Assembly: GCF_041200175.1 (NCBI RefSeq)
Contig: NZ_CP165727.1
Coordinates: forward strand, 3,973,501 to 4,037,500
Length of the DNA stretch: 64,000 nt
Reading direction: 5' to 3'
DNA from: Streptomyces sp. R33
GTDB taxonomy: Bacteria; Actinomycetota; Actinomycetes; Streptomycetales; Streptomycetaceae
Below, piece after piece: positions 7,121-14,979 of the stretch; positions within the stretch are counted from its first letter, which is position 1; each line of letters starts with the position of its first letter. The translations under genes and the position numbers were made by a program. The notes under the pieces are model-generated. The model was not told the origin of the DNA and did not search any database. It saw only the letters and a list, made by a program, of their open reading frames with translations.

Positions 7121-8293
7121 TCAGACGCGCATCGCCTGCGGGGTCTCGCGCAGGGCCGCGTCCGGGCCGGGGTACTCGCGGATGATCTCGTAGCGCGTGT
7201 TCCGCTCGACCGGGCGGAAGCCCGCCTCGCGGATCAGCTCGAGCAGGTCGTCACGGCCGAGCTTGTTCGGCGTGCCGTAGTTGTCCGCGTCGTGCGTGAT
7301 CTTGTACTCGACGACCGAGCCGTCCATGTCGTCCGCACCGTGCTGCAGCGCCAGCTGGGCGGTCTGCACGCCGTGCATCACCCAGAACACCTTGACGTGC
7401 GGCACGTTGTCGAACAGCAGCCGCGAGACGGCGAAGGTCTTCAGCGCCTCCGCGCCCGTCGCCATCGTCGTCCGCGCCTGGAGCTTGTTGCGGACCTTGC
7501 CGTCCTGCATGTCCACGAAGTCGTGCTGGTAGCGCAGCGGGATGAAGACCTGGAAGCCGCCGGTCTCGTCCTGGAGCTCGCGCAGCCGCAGCACGTGGTC
7601 CACGCGGTGGCGCGGCTCCTCGATGTGCCCGTACAGCATCGTGCTCGGGGTCTTGAGACCCTTCTCGTGCGCGAGCCGGTGGATGCGCGACCAGTCCTCC
7701 CAGTGGGTGCGGTGGTCGACGATGTGCTGGCGGATCTCCCAGTCGAAGATCTCCGCGCCGCCGCCGGTGAGCGACTCCAGACCGGCCTCGATCAGCTCGT
7801 CCAGGATGTCGGAGGCCGACATCCCGGAGATCGTCTCGAAGTGGTGGATCTCGGTCGCCGTGAACGCCTTCAGCGAGACGTTCGGCAACGCCTCCTTCAG
7901 CGCGGACAGCGAGCGCGGGTAGTACCGCCACGGCAGGCTCGGGTGCAGGCCGTTGACGATGTGCAGCTCGGTGAGGTTCTCGTTCTCCATGGCCTTGGCC
8001 AGGCGCACGGCCTCCTCGATGCGCATCGTGTACGCGTCCTTCTCGCCCGGCTTGCGCTGGAACGAGCAGTAGGCGCACGACGCGGTGCACACGTTCGTCA
8101 TGTTGAGGTGGCGGTTCACGTTGAAGTGGACGACGTCGCCGTTCTTGCGCATGCGCACCTCGTGCGCGAGGCCGCCCAGCCAGGCCAGGTCATCGGACTC
8201 GTAGAGGGCGATGCCGTCCTCACGCGTCAGCCGCTCGCCGGAGCGGACCTTCTCCTCCAGCTCGCGCTTGAGCCCAGCGTCCATTCCGGTCAT
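7121..8293 (-). CDS. mqnE: aminofutalosine synthase (radical SAM)
   Basis: MqnE joins the enolpyruvyl product of MqnA with a SAM-derived adenosyl radical to make aminofutalosine in the futalosine route to menaquinone. The 390-residue protein has the radical SAM cluster motif with Cys 69, 73 and 76 (NVCTASCAYC), the GGGAEIF segment near residue 180, and the SPLRYQ-like and HGADDMDG elements shared by MqnE and MqnC. The overall pattern and length fit MqnE better. AGGAG lies 9 nt before the chosen ATG. The other futalosine genes mqnA, mqnC and mqnD are not in the window. Confidence 0.92.
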   Translation of the reverse strand: MTGMDAGLKRELEEKVRSGERLTREDGIALYESDDLAWLGGLAHEVRMRKNGDVVHFNVNRHLNMTNVCTASCAYCSFQRKPGEKDAYTMRIEEAVRLAKAMENENLTELHIVNGLHPSLPWRYYPRSLSALKEALPNVSLKAFTATEIHHFETISGMSASDILDELIEAGLESLTGGGAEIFDWEIRQHIVDHRTHWEDWSRIHRLAHEKGLKTPSTMLYGHIEEPRHRVDHVLRLRELQDETGGFQVFIPLRYQHDFVDMQDGKVRNKLQARTTMATGAEALKTFAVSRLLFDNVPHVKVFWVMHGVQTAQLALQHGADDMDGSVVEYKITHDADNYGTPNKLGRDDLLELIREAGFRPVERNTRYEIIREYPGPDAALRETPQAMRV

Positions 8294-8350
8294 CCCGGTC
8301 GTCTCCTCTACGCGTCCCGTCCTGCCTGCAAACCGCCACCCACCGTACTC

Positions 8351-8806
8351 TTAGCGCTCCTCGGGCAGGTCCCCGACCCGGTTCTCCCACTTGGTGGAGA
8401 GCACGATGGTGGTACGGGTGCGGGAGACGCCCTTGGTGCTGGAGAGCTTGCGGATGATCCGCTCCAGCCCGTCCACGTCCCCGGCCCGCACCTTGAGCAT
8501 GTACGAGTCGTCGCCGGCGATGAACCAGCAGTCCTCGATCTCCGCCAGGTCGCGCAGCCGACGGGCCACGTCCTCGTGGTCCGCGGCGTCGGAGAGGGAG
8601 ATGCCGATCAGCGCCGTGACGCCGAGGCCGAGCGAGGCCGAGTCGACGGTCGCGCGGTAGCCGGTGATCACACCGGCCGACTCGAGCCGGTTGATCCGGT
8701 CGGTGACGCTGGGGCCTGAGAGGCCCACGAGCCGGCCCAGCTCCGCGTACGAGGCACGTCCGTTCTCCCGGAGTGCCTGGATGAGCTGCCTATCCACCGC
8801 GTCCAT
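8351..8806 (-). CDS. Lrp/AsnC family transcriptional regulator
   Basis: The 151-residue protein (from the ATG at 8806; an ATG at 8824 is also possible) begins with a winged HTH (DAVDRQLIQALRENGRASY, then the LVGLSGPSVTDRINRL recognition region) and ends with a RAM ligand-binding domain (about 65-145). Lrp/AsnC proteins form octamers that respond to amino acids or other small ligands. It lies directly upstream of mqnE in the same direction, so it could control the menaquinone genes or an unrelated amino-acid function. Confidence 0.9.
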   Translation of the reverse strand: MDAVDRQLIQALRENGRASYAELGRLVGLSGPSVTDRINRLESAGVITGYRATVDSASLGLGVTALIGISLSDAADHEDVARRLRDLAEIEDCWFIAGDDSYMLKVRAGDVDGLERIIRKLSSTKGVSRTRTTIVLSTKWENRVGDLPEER

Positions 8807-8944
8807 ATACCTGGAGCCTTCCATTATTCGGCGATCCCGCAAGTTTACGTATAGAATCAAAGGCGCACAGGGTCAACACCCTGTGAATCTTTCAACAGAT
8901 CGGCGATGATCTCGCTGATCTGACGACATCAGGAGTGGTTCACC

Positions 8945-9079
8945 GTGTACACGATCGAGATGGCCTACGCGCACATGCGACAGCTCCAGGAGCTGGCCAA
9001 CCGATCCCGCACCGACCAGCCCGCCGCCGCCCACCGCGTCGACCGGACCCGCAAGCCGAGCACGGCGAAGAAGCGCTAG
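8945..9079 (+). CDS. small conserved-type protein, 44 residues
   Basis: A GTG preceded by AGGAG with 9-nt spacing opens a 44-codon frame, MYTIEMAYAHMRQLQELANR and a basic, polar tail ending KKR. Codon use is that of a real gene. It looks like the many small Streptomyces proteins with an amphipathic N-terminal helix that are encoded between larger genes. Function is unknown. Its TAG stop shares the CTAG palindrome with the stop of the convergent ubiX gene. Confidence 0.65.
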   Translation: MYTIEMAYAHMRQLQELANRSRTDQPAAAHRVDRTRKPSTAKKR

Positions 9080-9759
9080 TCACCGCTTGCCTCCCGGGGG
9101 CGGGAGCCACCGAGCTCCCCCTCCCACCGGCGGTACAGCCGGTGCGGCACCCCTGCCGCATCCAGCACCCGCCCCGCGACGAAATCCACCAGGTCCTGGA
9201 TGTGCGTCGCACCCGCGTAGAACGCCGGAGAGGCGGGCAGCACCACTGCGCCCGCCTCGTCCAGCGCCACCAGATGCCGCAGCGTCTGCCCGTTCAGCGG
9301 GGTCTCCCGCACCGCGACCACCAGCCGGCGACGCTCCTTGAGCGTCACGCTCGCGACGCGCTGGAGCAGGTCCTTCGACAGTCCGAGCGCCACCCCCGCC
9401 ACACAGGCCGTGGACGCCGGCACGATCAGCATGCCCTTCACGGGATACGAGCCCGAGCTCGGCCCGGCGGCCAGGTCGCCGGCGCCCCAGTAGCGGACGT
9501 CGTCCAGTTCCGGCCGGGTGAAGGTCGCGGGCTTGCCGTCCGCCCCGTGCTCGAGCCAGGCGGCGAGATCGTCGCGCCAGTGCGCGTCGCGGAAGGCGAT
9601 CCCGGTCTCGTCGAGCAGGGTCAGCCGCGAGGCCCGGCTGACCACCAGGTCCACGCTCTCCCCCGCCGCCAGCAGTCCGCGGATCACCGCGGCCGCGTAC
9701 GGCGTCCCGGACGCCCCGGAAACCCCGACCACCCACGGGGTGCGCTTGCCGTCAGTCAT
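9076..9759 (-). CDS. ubiX: UbiX family flavin prenyltransferase
   Basis: UbiX makes prenylated FMN, the cofactor required by UbiD decarboxylases; a UbiD homologue (mqnL) is encoded about 2.3 kb away. The 227-residue protein starts VVGVSGASGTPYA, the FMN-phosphate-binding Gly-rich turn. It carries the VPASTACVAGVALGLS segment, the 'LKERRRLVVAVRETPLN' active-site stretch and the AFYAGATHIQDLVDFVAGRVLD C-terminal region. I prefer the ATG at 9759 (GGAG just upstream) to a TTG at 9786. It probably serves menaquinone synthesis. Confidence 0.92.
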   Translation of the reverse strand: MTDGKRTPWVVGVSGASGTPYAAAVIRGLLAAGESVDLVVSRASRLTLLDETGIAFRDAHWRDDLAAWLEHGADGKPATFTRPELDDVRYWGAGDLAAGPSSGSYPVKGMLIVPASTACVAGVALGLSKDLLQRVASVTLKERRRLVVAVRETPLNGQTLRHLVALDEAGAVVLPASPAFYAGATHIQDLVDFVAGRVLDAAGVPHRLYRRWEGELGGSRPREASGD

Positions 9760-9848
9760 AGCTCCGAGACTATCCGGCCACTGCAAAACGACGCTGAGTA
9801 AGGTGATCTGAGCGTCGACGGGTGGGCGACGGGCGGGGGGATCAGGAC

Positions 9849-10442
9849 ATGGCCGAGTTGCGCCTCGAGGAATGGAGCCGGGCCGAACGGGCCAAGGCCG
9901 CCGGGAAGCTGATGCTGGGCTGGGTGGGCCTGCTGTGGCTGATCGAGGCGGTCGACCTGGCCACCGGGCACGCGCTGGACGCGTACGGGATCATCCCGCG
10001 CACCGCCGACGGACTGACCGGAATTCCCCTGTCCCCGTTCCTCCACTTCGGCTTCGGCCATGTGGCGTCCAACAGCGTGCCGCTGCTGGTGCTGGGGTTC
10101 GTCGCCGCGTTGAGCGGGATTCGACGGTTCCTCGTGCTGTGCACGGTGGTCGTGCTCGTGGACGGGCTCGGGGTATGGCTGGTTTCCGCGTCGAACACCG
10201 TCACGGCCGGGGCCTCGGGGCTGGTGTTCGGGCTCTTCGGGTACCTGCTGGTCCGCGGGTTCGTGGAGCGGCGGGCTCTGGGCGTCCTGGTCGGCATCGT
10301 GATCGCCGCGTACTGGGGGGCCGGGATCCTGACCGGCATCCTGCCGACGAACACCACGGTCAGCTGGCAGGGCCACCTCTTCGGCCTCCTGACGGGCGTG
10401 GCCTGCGCGGTCCTGCTCGGCCGCCGGACCGCCCGGGGGTAG
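9849..10442 (+). CDS. rhomboid family intramembrane serine protease
   Basis: The 197-residue protein has six predicted membrane helices. Rhomboid motifs are in order: HFGFGHVASN (His and Asn of helix 2), GASGLVFG with the catalytic Ser (helix 4) and QGHLFGLLTG with the catalytic His (helix 6). Rhomboids cleave membrane proteins within the bilayer; the substrate is unknown. The ATG at 9849 is preceded by CAGGAC. It is alone on the plus strand within the menaquinone cluster. Confidence 0.92.
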   Translation: MAELRLEEWSRAERAKAAGKLMLGWVGLLWLIEAVDLATGHALDAYGIIPRTADGLTGIPLSPFLHFGFGHVASNSVPLLVLGFVAALSGIRRFLVLCTVVVLVDGLGVWLVSASNTVTAGASGLVFGLFGYLLVRGFVERRALGVLVGIVIAAYWGAGILTGILPTNTTVSWQGHLFGLLTGVACAVLLGRRTARG

Positions 10443-10445
10443 GGC

Positions 10446-10622
10446 CTAAGGGGCGGTTCCACCCGGGTCCACCGGCAAGGCCGAGGTGTCCACGGAGATC
10501 TTTCCGATGCCCGTCTCGACGACGACCGTCCCGCCGTACGGAATCACGTCCCGCCCGAGGTAGCCCTCCGGACCGGGGTTCCACAGGTCGGACTCCGAAC
10601 CACGGGTTTCGGCGGCGGCCAC
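10446..10622 (-). pseudogene. 58-codon coding-like fragment after mqnP, possible Uma2-type C-terminal remnant
   Basis: In frame with mqnP and three codons past its stop, a GTG opens 58 codons with typical third-position G/C bias. The product contains YLGRDVIPYGGTVVVE and ISVDTSALPVDP, resembling the C-terminal strand region of Uma2-family proteins, but the catalytic part is absent. It is either a remnant of a larger gene or a small gene translated after mqnP. No clear ribosome site is seen. Confidence 0.4.
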
Positions 10623-10631
10623 GCCATCGGG

Positions 10632-11555
10632 TTACAGCGTGAGGCCCCGGGCCACCAGGTCCGCCAGGGCGCAGACGAAGAGGGCCATGCCGATGAAGCC
10701 GTTCACCGTGAAGAAGGCGCGGTTCAGGCGGGACAGGTCGTGCGGCTTCACGATCGTGTGCTCGTAGAGGAAGGCCCCGACGACGATCACCAGGCCGAAC
10801 CAGAAGAAGGGGCCGGCGTCCGTCGCCACGGCGTACCAGGCCAGCAGGGCCGTCGTCACCGCGTGCGCGCCCCGCGCGCCCCACAGGGCCGCCGGGACAC
10901 CGAACCGCGCCGGGACGGACTTGACGCCGTCCGCGCGGTCGGCGGCCACGTCCTGGCAGGCGAAGATCAGGTCGAAGCCGCCGATCCAGACGCCCACCGC
11001 CAGGCCCAGGATCACCGCGTCCCAGGACCACTCGCCGGTGATCGCCAGCCAGGCGCCCACGGGCCCCATCGCCTGGGCCAGACCCAGGATGGCGTGCGGG
11101 AAGTTCGTGAACCGCTTGCCGTACGGGTACACCACCATCGGGATCACCGCGACCGGCGCCAGCGCCAGGCACAGCGGGTTCAGCAGCGCCGCCGAGCCGA
11201 GGAAGACGGCCAGCGCGATCCCGGCGCCGGTCCAGGCCGACCGGACGGACACGGCGCCCGTGACGAGCTCGCGCCCGGCGGTGCGCGGGTTCCGCGCGTC
11301 GATCTCCCGGTCGATGATCCGGTTCGCGGCCATCGCGAAGGTCCGCAGCCCCACCATGCAGACGGTGACGAGCAGCAGCTCGGCCCAGTGCATGGTCCGG
11401 TCGAGCCGGAACATGGCCGTCAGCGCCGCGATGTACGCGAAGGGAAGCGCGAAGACCGAGTGCTCGATCATGACGAGCCGCAGGAACGCCTTCACCTTGC
11501 CGGTCGGCTGCGGCGCCGGGCCCGGCCCGATCACCCCGTCGGCGGTCGTCATCAT
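10632..11555 (-). CDS. mqnP: menaquinone prenyltransferase, UbiA superfamily
   Basis: The 307-residue integral membrane protein has the two Asp-rich motifs of UbiA enzymes: NRIIDREID (78-86) and the later DLIFACQDVAADRADG (about 195-210), both of which bind Mg-diphosphate. With ubiX and ubiD homologues next to it and mqnE nearby, the likely job is prenylation of the 1,4-dihydroxy-6-naphthoate intermediate of the futalosine pathway. The start overlaps the stop of the upstream 158-residue gene (ATGA). A prenyltransferase for another quinone is much less likely here. Confidence 0.9.
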   Translation of the reverse strand: MMTTADGVIGPGPAPQPTGKVKAFLRLVMIEHSVFALPFAYIAALTAMFRLDRTMHWAELLLVTVCMVGLRTFAMAANRIIDREIDARNPRTAGRELVTGAVSVRSAWTGAGIALAVFLGSAALLNPLCLALAPVAVIPMVVYPYGKRFTNFPHAILGLAQAMGPVGAWLAITGEWSWDAVILGLAVGVWIGGFDLIFACQDVAADRADGVKSVPARFGVPAALWGARGAHAVTTALLAWYAVATDAGPFFWFGLVIVVGAFLYEHTIVKPHDLSRLNRAFFTVNGFIGMALFVCALADLVARGLTL

Positions 11556-12028
11556 GCGAGGGCTCTCCGGAACTCTTCGATGTCGGCCAGCAGTTGCGCC
11601 GCCGGGAGCGCGCCGAGCTGCACGGTGTGGGGGCCGGCGGCGCCGTCCTCCTCGCCCTCGGGCGGGGAGACCCGGGCGGTGACCTCCCAGTCGCCGCCCG
11701 AGGGGCGGGCTTCGAGGCTCAGGAAGTCGCCGGCCTCGACCGCGAACGGCTCGCCCGACGCCAAGGCGCCCTGGAGCTGCTCCGCGAAGCCGTCCGCCTC
11801 GGTGTCCCGCGCTCCGGGGAGCTCGAACTCTCCGTGCCCGGCACCGTCCTCGTACATCAACGCCCAGACGTCACCGGGTCCGGCGAACTCCTCGGGGGTG
11901 ACGCCCGCCTGCTCGGCGGCCAGCCGGACGCCCGGGTCCGCGGGGTCGATCTTCGGGCGCAGCAGTGCCACGTAGACGTCGCCGGCGCCGAGGAAGAGCT
12001 CGGGACCTCCCACAACGATGGGGCTCAC
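11552..12028 (-). CDS. conserved hypothetical protein between mqnL and mqnP
   Basis: The 158-residue acidic, soluble protein has no signal peptide or membrane helix. It overlaps mqnL (GTGA) upstream and mqnP (ATGA) downstream, so all three are probably translated as one unit. The middle part (about 55-120) has alternating strands with W and G; I recognise no family. Its fixed position suggests a role linked to quinone synthesis, but this rests on location only. Confidence 0.7.
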   Translation of the reverse strand: MSPIVVGGPELFLGAGDVYVALLRPKIDPADPGVRLAAEQAGVTPEEFAGPGDVWALMYEDGAGHGEFELPGARDTEADGFAEQLQGALASGEPFAVEAGDFLSLEARPSGGDWEVTARVSPPEGEEDGAAGPHTVQLGALPAAQLLADIEEFRRALA

Positions 12029-13482
12029 AGGCCGTACTCCTTCCAGCGGCGGTCCACCAGGGCCGCCGTCGCCGGGTCCGACTCCACCATGTCGGGCCAG
12101 CCACCGTCGCGGGTGTAGCCCTCCTCGGGAAGCTTCTTCGTCGCGTCGATGCCCGCCTTGCCGCCCCAGAACTGCTGGTACGAGGCGTGGTCGAGGTGGT
12201 CGACCGGGCCCTCCACCACCGTGAGGTCGCGGGAGTAGTCCGTGTTGCCGAGCGCCCGCCAGGAGACCTCGTGCAGGTCGTGGACGTCGCAGTCGGCGTC
12301 CACGACGATGATCAGCTTGGTCAGCGACATCATGTGCGCGCCCCAGATGGCGTGCATGACCTTCTGGGCGTGCTTGGGGTACTTCTTGTCGATCGAGACG
12401 ATCGCGCAGTTGTGGAAGCCGCCCGACTCGGGCAGGTGGTAGTCCACGATGTCCGGCACGATGATCTTCAGGAGCGGGAGGAAGAAGCGCTCCGTGGCGC
12501 GGCCCAGCGGACCGTCCTCCGTCGGCGGCCGCCCGACGACGATCGACTGCAGCAGCGGACGCTTCCGCATCGTCACGCAGTCGATCTTCAGCGCGGGGAA
12601 CGGCTCCTGCGGGGTGTAGAAGCCGGTGTGGTCGCCGAAGGGACCCTCCGGCAGCATCTCGCCCGGCTCCAGCCAGCCCTCGATGACGACTTCGGCGTTG
12701 GCCGGGACCTGGAGCGGGACGGTCTTGCAGTCGACCATCTCGATCCGCTTGCCCGCGACGAACCCGGCGAACAGGTACTCGTCGATGTCGCCGGGCAGCG
12801 GCGCGGTCGACGCGTACGTCACGGCCGGCGGGCAGCCGAAGGCGATCGCGACCGGGAGGCGCTCGCCGCGCTTGGCGGCGACGGCGTAGTGGTTGCGGCT
12901 GTCCTTGTGGATCTGCCAGTGCATGCCGATGGTGCGCTTGTCGTGGCGCTGGAGGCGGTAGAGGCCGAGGTTGCGCACGCCCGTCTCGGGGTGCTTGGTG
13001 TGGGTGAGGCCGAGGTTGAAGAAGGACCCGCCGTCCTTGGGCCAGGTGAAGAGGGCCGGGAGCTGGTCCAGGTCGACGTCGTCGCCGGTGAGGACGACCT
13101 CCTGGACGGGCGCGGAGTCGCCCTTCACCTTCTTCGGCGGCACGTGCACCATCGAGCCGAGCTTGCCGAACGCCTCACGGACCCCGATGAAGCCCTGCGG
13201 GAGCTCCGGCTTGAGCAGGCCGCCGATCTTCTCGCTGATCTCGCCGTACGACTTGAGGCCGAGGGCCTTCAGGAGGCGGCGGTCGGTCCCGAAGACGTTC
13301 ATGGCCAGCGGCATCGCCGAGCCCTTGACGTTCTCGAAGAGGAGGGCGGGACCCCCCGCCTTGTTCACTCTGTCGACGATCTCCCCGACCTCGAGGTACG
13401 GGTCGACTTCGGCCTTGATGCGCTTGAGGTCGCCCTCCCGCTCCAGAGCCCGGAGCAGCGAGCGGAGATCGTCGTAAGCCAT
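12025..13482 (-). CDS. mqnL: menaquinone biosynthesis decarboxylase, UbiD family
   Basis: This 485-residue UbiD-type decarboxylase uses prenylated FMN (from UbiX) to remove the carboxyl group of a 6-naphthoate intermediate. Visible features include FFNLGLTHTKHPETGVRNLG in the N-terminal part and the EGPFGDHTGFY segment around residue 285, which carries the catalytic Glu and a metal ligand. Full family length is present. It heads the mqnL-hypothetical-mqnP unit with 4-nt overlaps. The ubiA/ubiD/ubiX-like set near mqnE supports a menaquinone role. Confidence 0.92.
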   Translation of the reverse strand: MAYDDLRSLLRALEREGDLKRIKAEVDPYLEVGEIVDRVNKAGGPALLFENVKGSAMPLAMNVFGTDRRLLKALGLKSYGEISEKIGGLLKPELPQGFIGVREAFGKLGSMVHVPPKKVKGDSAPVQEVVLTGDDVDLDQLPALFTWPKDGGSFFNLGLTHTKHPETGVRNLGLYRLQRHDKRTIGMHWQIHKDSRNHYAVAAKRGERLPVAIAFGCPPAVTYASTAPLPGDIDEYLFAGFVAGKRIEMVDCKTVPLQVPANAEVVIEGWLEPGEMLPEGPFGDHTGFYTPQEPFPALKIDCVTMRKRPLLQSIVVGRPPTEDGPLGRATERFFLPLLKIIVPDIVDYHLPESGGFHNCAIVSIDKKYPKHAQKVMHAIWGAHMMSLTKLIIVVDADCDVHDLHEVSWRALGNTDYSRDLTVVEGPVDHLDHASYQQFWGGKAGIDATKKLPEEGYTRDGGWPDMVESDPATAALVDRRWKEYGL

Positions 13483-13572
13483 AGGGGCCAGTATCCGTCA
13501 CCGACTAACCTGGGAGTGTCACCGGGGCCCGAGGCGGGTCCCCCGTCACTGCTGGGGAGTCGGTCCCACACC

Positions 13573-13878
13573 GTGCTGCGCTATCTGCCGTTCCTGCTGA
13601 TCATCGCGCTGACCATCTACGCCTTCATCGACTGCCTGAACACCCCCGAGGAAGAGGTCAAGCACCTCCCCAAGGTGGTCTGGGTGATCATCATCCTGCT
13701 CTTCTCGATCGTGGGGCCGGTGGTGTGGCTGCTCGCCGGGAGGCAGCGGTCCGCGGTCGGCGGCGGCCGGGCGCGCCGGACCCAGTGGGTCGCGCCCGAC
13801 GACAACCCGGAGTTCCTGAAGTCGCTCGGCGAGGAGCGCGACAAGAACAACAGGAACCGGGACACGGACAAGGACTGA
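13573..13878 (+). CDS. PLD nuclease N-terminal (PLDc_N) domain membrane protein
   Basis: The 101-residue protein has two membrane helices (about 5-22 and 38-58) joined by DCLNTPEEEVKHLPK, then a charged tail with a WVAPDDNPEFLKSL segment. This is the stand-alone PLDc_N type common in actinomycetes. Despite the name it has no phospholipase domain, and its function is unknown. The GTG start with GGGGAG upstream was preferred to the long upstream frame, which is antisense to mqnL. Confidence 0.85.
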   Translation: MLRYLPFLLIIALTIYAFIDCLNTPEEEVKHLPKVVWVIIILLFSIVGPVVWLLAGRQRSAVGGGRARRTQWVAPDDNPEFLKSLGEERDKNNRNRDTDKD

Positions 13879-13950
13879 GCGCCACGGCGCCTGCGCCGTG
13901 TGGCGCAGCGCACAATTGAACACGTTCAAGGCTGCTGCAACAATGGGCGG

Positions 13951-14475
13951 ATGCCGGAGAACTGCGGAGGGCCGCGGGTCGTCGACACGATCCTGCGCAA
14001 TCTGCTCGCGTACGGGATCGCCGTCGCCGCCCTGCTCACCATGGCCGGCGGCAATCCGCACACCCACCACACCGCCCCGGCCGTCTACGACGCGCGCGCC
14101 GACGAGATCGTCGGCACCTGGCGCTGCGTCGGGGGCACCGAGGTCGTCTTCCGGGCCGACGGGAGCGCCGCCGTCACCCTCCTCGACGGGCAGGAGCGGG
14201 ACTACGACCACGGCTGGCGGCTCTCCGGCTCCGGCACCTGGAAGCTGATCGGCCGGGAGCCGGCCGGCTGGAACTACGGCCAGCACGTCCGCCTCCACCT
14301 GCCCGCCCCGGCCTCCGCCGGGGCCAGGGGCGACGCACCGGACCGGCAGCCCGCGCCCGCACGGTACAAGTGGACCTTCGAGCTGCGCCGCGACCACCGG
14401 CAGACCCTCGAGCTGTACTTCTTCCTCGGCGAACCGGGCGCGCGCAGCGCCTACGTCCTGGAAAAGGACGCGTAG
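13951..14475 (+). CDS. exported or membrane-anchored beta-barrel-like protein, unknown
   Basis: The 174-residue protein has a hydrophobic N-terminal segment (about 17-33) that could be a signal or an anchor. Behind it is a beta-rich domain with GTWRCVGG, VVFRADGSA and GSGTWKL strands, a pattern reminiscent of lipocalin-like small domains. No catalytic motif is seen. The ATG at 13951 is preceded by GGGCGG. Its end overlaps the convergent SRPBCC gene by 25 nt. Confidence 0.75.
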   Translation: MPENCGGPRVVDTILRNLLAYGIAVAALLTMAGGNPHTHHTAPAVYDARADEIVGTWRCVGGTEVVFRADGSAAVTLLDGQERDYDHGWRLSGSGTWKLIGREPAGWNYGQHVRLHLPAPASAGARGDAPDRQPAPARYKWTFELRRDHRQTLELYFFLGEPGARSAYVLEKDA

Positions 14476-14954
14476 GACGCGCGCAGCTCCGCCCAGCGGG
14501 CGTCGGTCCACCGGGACCAGTCCGCCGGATGGCCCTGCAGCGCGGATTCGAGCAGCTCGAAGTGGTGGTGCCAGCCGGCCAGGCAGTCGAGGCGGTCCTC
14601 GTCCGAGCCGGCCCGCTCGTTCAGGAAGCGGATCACGGTCGAGTCCGTCCCCACGGCTTCCAGGTGGAAGCGGATCCGGCCGTGCTCGCTCACCGTGTAC
14701 TCCGCGACCCGCTCGACGTCCCAGGCCGTGACGTGGCCGGAAACCGTCGCTCCGCCGTTCAGCCAGTGCAGGGTGACGGCCCCGCCGAGCCGGCGCTCCA
14801 GGACGTCCGCCGCGGCCAGCCAGCCGCGCAGCCCTTCCGGCGTGGTCAGGGCGGGCCACACGGTCTCGTACGCGCTCGGCACGTGGACCTCGAAGCGCAG
14901 CAGCCAGCGGTTCCCGCCGCGGCTCTCACTGGTGGCATGACTTACGGGTGCCAT
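14451..14954 (-). CDS. SRPBCC (START/AHSA1-like) domain protein
   Basis: The 167-residue protein has the SRPBCC pattern: an N-terminal strand (RFEVHVPSAYETVWPALTTPEGLRGWL), a middle strand set, and a long C-terminal helix starting at CLAGWHHHFELLESAL. These proteins bind hydrophobic ligands in a deep cavity; the ligand is unknown. The reading frame overlaps the convergent upstream gene only at the 3' ends. Confidence 0.82.
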   Translation of the reverse strand: MAPVSHATSESRGGNRWLLRFEVHVPSAYETVWPALTTPEGLRGWLAAADVLERRLGGAVTLHWLNGGATVSGHVTAWDVERVAEYTVSEHGRIRFHLEAVGTDSTVIRFLNERAGSDEDRLDCLAGWHHHFELLESALQGHPADWSRWTDARWAELRASYASFSRT

Positions 14955-14979
14955 GCCACCAGCGTCCCACTCCCGCGCG

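Noticed and set aside
11965..13878. Long plus-strand frame antisense to mqnL
   Set aside because: It is a GC-bias shadow of mqnL; only its 3' end, from the GTG at 13573, is a real gene.
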